A stretch of 64,000 nucleotides of DNA from Vreelandella sulfidaeris (lineage in GTDB: Bacteria; Pseudomonadota; Gammaproteobacteria; Pseudomonadales; Halomonadaceae), in NCBI GenBank assembly GCA_007182875.1, contig AP019514.1, positions 2,604,001 through 2,668,000 of the forward strand, read 5' to 3'. The notes beneath the pieces were generated by a model. It was not told the DNA's origin, did no database searches, and worked only from the letters and a program-made list of their open reading frames with translations. How positions within the stretch are numbered: position 1 is the first letter of the stretch; each line of letters opens with the position of its first letter. A program made the position numbers and the translations under genes. Below are positions 58,558-64,000 of the stretch, in pieces.

Positions 58558-60043
58558 TTAAAGATTATCCAAACCGCGCTCGGCCATGGCCACTGCGCGG
58601 AAAATCGCCCGGCCTTTGTTGAGGGTTTCTTGCCACTCCATATCAGGCACCGAATCAGCCACAATGCCCGCGCCAGCCTGAACGTGGAGTTGGCCGTCTT
58701 TGATCACCGCGGTACGAATGGCAATTGCGGTATCCATGTTGCCGTGCCAGGAGAGATAGCCAACTGCCCCGGAGTAAATTCCACGCTTAACCGGCTCAAC
58801 TTCATCGATAATCTCCAGCGCACGAATTTTAGGCGCTCCCGAAACAGTACCGGCCGGGAATGTCCGCAGCGCGTCCATGGCGGTTAAACCTGGCTTTAGC
58901 TTCCCCGTTACGTTAGAGACGATATGCATGACGTGGGAGTAGCGTTCAACCACCATCTGGTCGGTGACTTCCACGCTGCCCGTTTGGCAAATACGGCCAA
59001 CGTCGTTACGCCCCAAATCGATCAACATAAGATGCTCGGCTAGCTCTTTCGGGTCGGCGAGCAGGTCTGCTTCCAGGGCGTCGTCTTCTTCCCTCTGTTT
59101 TTACCGCGCTTACGTGTTCCGGCAATGGGGCGCACGGTCACTTCGCCCTCTTCCATACGGGTCAGAATTTCCGGCGAAGAACCCACTACGTGATGATCAT
59201 CCAAATTAAAGAAGAACATATAAGGCGATGGGTTGAGGCTACGCAGCGCGCGATAGAGATCCAGCGGCGAGGCCTGATAAGGAATCGACATACGCTGAGA
59301 GGGTACGCACTGCATGATGTCCCCCGCCAACACATACTCTTTGATTTTATCGACGGCGGCTTTGAAGCCCTGTTCCGTAAAACCAGAGTTAAAGTCACTC
59401 TCTTGCACCGGCTGCTTGCCGCTGCCAGCGTTATTAGGACTAATGTGCGCTTCACGTAGACGGGTTTCAAGATGCTTTAAATGCCCCTGGGCGCGTTCAA
59501 ACGCGTCTGGCTCGGCAGGGTCAACGTGGGTCCAGATCGTCAGACGGCCTGAGAGATTGTCGAATACGACAAAGTCGTTGCATACCATTAACAGAATATC
59601 AGGCACGTTCAGCGGATCAGGCTTGTCCGCTCCACCGCGCAGGCGTGGTTCGATATAGCGAATGGTGTCGTAACCAAAGTACCCCACCAGACCACCATCG
59701 AAGCGTGGCTGATCATCCAGCTTAGGCACCTTAAAGCGGCTTTGGAATTTTTCGATCCACGCTAGCGGGTCCTCCACTTCGGTGACACCAACCGTTTCAC
59801 CCTCTTTAATGTGGCGCACCGTAAAATCACGTACTTCAATACGTTCATGACTCGGCAAGCCAATCATTGAATACCGACCCCATTTTTTCCCCGTACCGAC
59901 TCGAACAAGAAGGTCCAGGGAGTGTTCGCCAGCTTTAAATAAGTAGATAACGGCGTATCTAAATCAGCGAGGACATCACGCGAAACAGGAATTCGGTTGT
60001 AACCTGCTTGGCTAAGCTCGTGAAAATGTTCCGGGGTCATCAT
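58558..60043 (-). CDS. trpE: Anthranilate synthase component I (frameshifted)
   Basis: About 495 aa. N-terminal [22 protein letters not shown] region carries the Trp feedback site (the ES pair is in LFESVRG). Core: [46 protein letters not shown] (blocks), [35 protein letters not shown] and [11 protein letters not shown]. Two breaks: one missing A in a six-A run at 59887 and one near 59095. Start overlaps the gph stop (TAATG). Split from trpGDC by two genes. Confidence 0.95.
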
Positions 60044-60768
60044 TAAGCGGTCCTTGTCGCATGGGGTACAGTCATCAACAGCTCTGTTAACGAAGAGAGC
60101 ACTAAGTCAGGGTGGCTATCTTCGATGGGTTCGCCGTGATTATAGCCGTAGGGTAACGCCACAGTCGTAAAGCCCGCTGCTTTTCCCGCTGCGATATCAT
60201 GGCGCGAGTCACCCACCATCACACACTCAGAAGGTGGTATTTGAGATGTTTGCGCAGCGTGCAGTAGCGGCAATGCACTGGGCTTTTTTTCGGCCAGTGA
60301 ATCACCACCGACCCATAACGTAAAATAGTCCAGCAGTTCGAAGTGTTTTAAGAGTGGCTCAATAAAACGCTCGGGCTTATTGGTGATCAGTACTAATGTC
60401 ATGCCCTGCTTATGCAGCGCCTGAAGCGCTGGCTGAACCCCAGGATAAAGAGTCGTGAGGACGCTGGGCGCTGCGCCATAATACGTCATAAAAGCATCAT
60501 AGCCGCGCCGCTGAAGCGCTGGATCAGGCGCCGCTTGCAAGGCCCAAGCCAGGGCTCTTTCGACTAACACTGGCGCGCCATTGCCAACCCAGTCGCGCAC
60601 ATCGGATTCGCTCGGTTCAGGCAGATCAAGCTCCCGGAGTGCGCACGCCACCGCAGCAGCAAGGTCCGGTACGGAATCAATCAGCGTACCATCCAAGTCG
60701 AAAGCAATCAGCCGTTTACCCTGCAGTACTGGATGCAGGTCAGAATATCGTATTGAATCCACCTTCAA
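60043..60768 (-). CDS. gph: Phosphoglycolate phosphatase
   Basis: Intact 241 aa HAD hydrolase. DxD nucleophile LIAFDLDGTLIDSVPDL near residue 23, motif II LITNKPERF, motif III Lys and motif IV CVMVGDSRHDIAAGKAAG. The DSVPDLA start and the rpe-gph-trpE context fit Gph, which removes 2-phosphoglycolate made during DNA repair. Stop overlaps the trpE start by one base (TAATG). Confidence 0.94.
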   Translation of the reverse strand: MKVDSIRYSDLHPVLQGKRLIAFDLDGTLIDSVPDLAAAVACALRELDLPEPSESDVRDWVGNGAPVLVERALAWALQAAPDPALQRRGYDAFMTYYGAAPSVLTTLYPGVQPALQALHKQGMTLVLITNKPERFIEPLLKHFELLDYFTLWVGGDSLAEKKPSALPLLHAAQTSQIPPSECVMVGDSRHDIAAGKAAGFTTVALPYGYNHGEPIEDSHPDLVLSSLTELLMTVPHATRTA

Positions 60769-60923
60769 TGCCCTCTAGCTATTGCCTTCTAGCGTCATCC
60801 ACCGCTAAAAATACTTTATCTTCCTTCGCATTAGGCAACCATCTTACCTGCTCATGGCAAATTTTCGCATTAGTCAGAAGCGTAAGAAGCTTCTATGCTG
60901 GAGCTAATTTAGCCAAGGAGATA

Positions 60924-62222
60924 ATGATGGCCATACCCAGAATCGTGATTGTCGGCGGTGGCGCAGGCGGGCTAGCCCTGCCACGCGTCTAGGACATACA
61001 TTAGGCAAGCGTAAACGCGCAGAGATTGTGCTGCTAGATCGTAATGCCACCCATGTTTGGAAACCGTTGCTCCATGAACTGGCGACCGGCGTACTGAATT
61101 CCAGCATGGACGAGGTAGATTACCGTGGCCATTCCACTGCACATTATTATCGCTATCAGCGTGGTTCGTTAACGGGAGTGGATCGTCAACAGCGCGTACT
61201 GCACTTAGCCCCCGTCGAAGACGAGGATGGCGACGAGGTACTGCCTGCTCGCGAGCTGACATATGACTATGTAGTGATGGCCCTGGGCAGTGTTTCAAAT
61301 GACTTCGGCACGCCCGGCGTAGCAGAGCACTGTCACTTTATTGATTCGCCGCAGCAAGCCAAAGCATTTCAGCGCGATATGATTAATACCTTCCTGCGCT
61401 ACACCGATCCCACGCTACGCCAACACGTCCAGTTGACTATCGGGATCGTGGGGGCGGCAACAGGCGTGGAGCTTGCCGCCGAGCTATTTGATGCTTCGCG
61501 CATACTCAACGCCTACGGCGTTACCGCTATCGACCATCAGCACATCAGCGTGCACTTGCTGGAAGCGGCGCCGCGCTTACTGCCGGGGCTCTCTGAACGG
61601 GTCAGCCAAACAGTCAAAACCGAGCTTGAAAGCATGGGCGTGACCATCCACACCGATACCGCCATCAAGGAAGCACAGGCGTACAAGCTGATTACTGGCG
61701 ACGGTGAAGAGATCGAAACGGATATTAATGTGTGGGCAGCGGGTATTAAAGCACCTTCGTTTCTAACGGAACTCGGCCTGACGACAAATAAGAAAAATCA
61801 GATCGAAGTGAAACGCACCCTGCAAAGTGTCGACGATGATAGGGTATTCGCGCTTGGTGACTGCGCCAGTTGCCCGATGGGAGAAGACAGTACCGTTCCA
61901 CCTCGTGCACAAGCGGCGCATCAACAAGCGAAGCTATTAGCCAAAAACTTGGTTCACGAACTTGACGGCAAGCCACTGCAGGATTTTCCGCTACCGCGAT
62001 CATGGCTCGCTGGTATCGCTGGCCCGCTACGATGCGGTGGGCAATTTAATGCGTAGCTCCGCATCCAGAGGCCTATTTTTAGAGGGGCTGGCTGGCACGT
62101 CAAGCTTACGCTTCGCTATACCGTATGCACCAGCTGGCTATTCATGGCGCGATAAAACAGGGCTAGCGTGGCTAGTGGATAAACTCAACCGGTACTTAAA
62201 ACCGCGTATGAAGCTTCACTAA
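60924..62222 (+). CDS. ndh: NADH dehydrogenase type II (frameshifted)
   Basis: About 433 aa flavoprotein that passes NADH electrons to quinone without proton pumping. FAD motif [55 protein letters not shown] motif [57 protein letters not shown], and a C-terminal amphipathic part [16 protein letters not shown]. Breaks near 60985, 61978 and 62100. Inserted on the opposite strand between gph and rpe. Confidence 0.92.
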
Positions 62223-62235
62223 CCACCCTGGCTTG

Positions 62236-62929
62236 TTAGGCCTTCGCCAGCGCCTCGCGCATTTGCTGAATGACGCTATCGTATCCGTGCGGGTCGCTGG
62301 CCTGGTGAGCACTAAAGATGGCTGAACCGGCCACAAGGTATCAGCGCCTGCAGCGGCAATCTCGGCGATGTTGTCCACTTTTACCCCGCCATCGATTTCC
62401 AAACGAATATCATATTTCGAGGCATCGATGCGCGCCCGCGCTTCGCGCAGCTTGTTCATCGTACCGGGAATAAATGACTGGCCTCCAAAACCTGGGTTGA
62501 CGCTCATCAGTAGCACCATATCGACCTTATCCATGACGTAGTCGAGGTAAGAAAGCGGCGTCGCCGGATTAAATACCAGGCCTGCTTTACAACCGCCATC
62601 ACGGATTAACTGCAGCGAACGGTCAACGTGCTCTGACGCTTCCGGGTGAAAGGTGATATAGCTGGCGCCCGCCTCGATAAAATCGCTGATCATGCGATCG
62701 ACTGGTTTAACCATCAGATGCACGTCAATCGGCGCAGTCACGCCGTGCTTGCGCAGTGCTTTACACACCATCGGGCCAATGGTCAGGTTGGGCACGTAGT
62801 GATTATCCATGACATCGAAGTGCACCACATCCGCGCCTGCAGCTAGCACGTTATCGACTTCCTCGCCCAGCCGGGCAAAGTCAGCCGATAAAATAGAGGG
62901 GCAATCAAGAAATCCTGCGCAGCGGTCAT
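62236..62929 (-). CDS. rpe: Ribulose-phosphate 3-epimerase (frameshifted)
   Basis: About 230 aa TIM barrel of the pentose phosphate pathway. [18 protein letters not shown], catalytic Asp in [57 protein letters not shown], and the catalytic [14 protein letters not shown]. Breaks near 62898 and 62340; corrected, it ends [11 protein letters not shown]. Start at 62929 has AGGAATGGA upstream. Convergent with ndh, stops 14 bp apart. Confidence 0.94.
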
Positions 62930-63177
62930 ATTCCATTCCTGCTTATCAATCAGTAGACGAAGGGGCTCACTCGATATACCTGCGATTGAGCAGGCAAGAG
63001 CAAAGCCAGGCCGCTATCTTATCAGAGCCGCTTAACAGAACCACGTATCCGCGTATTCGCAACTCATCACACATATATTCTTAAATAGAATATAAAACAA
63101 GATTGTAATTCCACATTGATAGTTTTAACCTTGGCAATATTGCGCCACGACGTGCTTATTGATTTAAGGAGTTCCCT

Positions 63178-64000
63178 ATGACATTACCGACAATTTTCCG
63201 CCGCAGCCTGATTGCGGTTGCATTGGGCGTCACGGTCAGTGGCACCGCCGCTGCACAAGAGCGGGAGCTGCTCAACTCATCCTATGATATTGCTCGCGAG
63301 CTGTTTGCCGCGATCAACCCTGAATTTCAAGCGTGGTGGCAGGAAGAGCACGGTGAAGAGATTGAGATTAGCCAATCTCACGGCGGTTCTTCTGCCCAAG
63401 CACGCGCCATTCTCCAGGGTCTGCGTGCCGATGTTGTCACCTTTAATCAGGTAACCGACGTGCAAGTACTCGCGGATGCCGGGCTAGTAGCTGAAGATTG
63501 GCAGGACGCGTTTGAGAATAATGCCTCGCCCTACTACTCCACCACTGCCTTCTTGGTGCGTAAAGGCAACCCTAAAGGCATTGAAAGCTGGGACGACCTG
63601 GTACAAGAAGATGTCGAGATGGTCTTTCCTAACCCGAAAACCTCGGGTAACGGACGCTACACCTACTTGGCTGCCTGGGGCTTTGCCGAGAATGAATTCG
63701 ACGGTGATGAAGAGAAAATTGAAGAATTCATGCGCACCTTCTTAGCCAACGTAGCGGTTTTCGATACCGGCGGCCGTGGTGCGACCACCAGTTTTATCGA
63801 GCGTGAAATTGGCGATGTACTGATTAGCTTCGAGTCTGAAGTGAATAATATTCGCAGCGAGTACGGCAGCGACGACTACGAAGTGATCGTACCGCCAGTG
63901 AGCATCCTGGCTGAATTCCCCGTCGCGGTTGTCGAGGAAAACGCTGAGCGCAACGGCAATAGCGATTTGGCCCAAAGCTATCTTGAGTATCTCTACACCG
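63178..64000 (+). CDS. Sulfate ABC transporter substrate-binding protein, 3'-truncated by window edge
   Basis: First 274 residues in one open frame. Signal peptide [20 protein letters not shown], then [43 protein letters not shown] (blocks with the sulfate-binding Ser/Gly), [32 protein letters not shown] and [20 protein letters not shown]. This is the Sbp/CysP family; the SYDIARE and GGRGATT motifs do not separate Sbp from CysP. AAGGAG ribosome site. CysTWA genes would be expected beyond the window. Likely a CysB target. Confidence 0.93.
   Translation, partial: MTLPTIFRRSLIAVALGVTVSGTAAAQERELLNSSYDIARELFAAINPEFQAWWQEEHGEEIEISQSHGGSSAQARAILQGLRADVVTFNQVTDVQVLADAGLVAEDWQDAFENNASPYYSTTAFLVRKGNPKGIESWDDLVQEDVEMVFPNPKTSGNGRYTYLAAWGFAENEFDGDEEKIEEFMRTFLANVAVFDTGGRGATTSFIEREIGDVLISFESEVNNIRSEYGSDDYEVIVPPVSILAEFPVAVVEENAERNGNSDLAQSYLEYLYT

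Overview
The window looks like chromosomal DNA of a gammaproteobacterium close to Halomonas (Halomonadaceae). Reasons: pseudomonad/oceanospirillal gene order (uvrY-uvrC-pgsA followed by tRNA-Gly/Cys/Leu; ihfB-lapA-lapB-pyrF; rnd-ycgL-acpH-ycgN; gntR-prpBC-acnD-prpF-prpD; rpe-gph-trpE near trpGDC), acidic proteins and moderately GC-rich coding DNA. This is inference from gene content; no search was run.

An important caveat is quality. Most genes longer than about 500 bp, including essential ones (dnaX, pgsA, trpC, pyrF), are split by one or more single-base indels, often at short homopolymers. The conserved protein resumes in another frame on the same strand each time. I therefore annotate each as one full-span gene with probable sequencing frameshifts, not as a pseudogene. 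Coordinates run from the inferred true start to the inferred true stop, so many spans are not multiples of three.

Layout: 1-1195 end of oligopeptidase B; 1374-1529 an unlisted 51-aa protein with a twin IWDTP motif; 1541-7622 (minus) ycgN, acpH, ycgL, rnd, recR, ybaB, dnaX, grxD; 7790-8710 argF; 8813-8984 tRNA-Ala with a tandem half-copy; 9218-12364 uvrY, uvrC, pgsA; 12449-12819 tRNA Gly, a decayed Gly copy, Cys, Leu; 13114-15393 nadB facing ygfX-sdhE; 15594-18233 ihfB, lapA, lapB facing pyrF; 18505-18788 a ComEA-like protein; 18872-27224 the 2-methylcitrate (propionate) operon under a GntR regulator; 27479-34669 pabB, cysH, cysB, trxA, an AI-2E family transporter, a SIMPL protein and serS; 34873-45222 a complete type I-C CRISPR-Cas locus (cas3-cas5c-cas8c-cas7c-cas4-cas1-cas2, leader, 38 repeats); 45316-46150 an Rpn-type nuclease; 46320-50109 a DUF4202 protein and a YdiJ-like FAD/Fe-S dehydrogenase; 50213-54436 an RND efflux adaptor and pump; 54465-56938 trpGDC; 57072-58543 a small unknown gene and an orphan metal-binding ABC lipoprotein-like gene; 58558-62929 trpE, gph, ndh, rpe; 63178-end a sulfate-binding protein cut by the window edge.

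The accessory part is the CRISPR locus and its Rpn neighbour. Notable there: repeats ending ATAGAAAC rather than the usual ATTGAAAC, two repeat sub-families in one array, and one spacer present twice. Elsewhere the most unusual items are the twin-motif small protein, the tRNA-Ala tandem duplication, the decayed tRNA-Gly, and several clean palindromes or direct repeats placed just upstream of regulatory or efflux genes.
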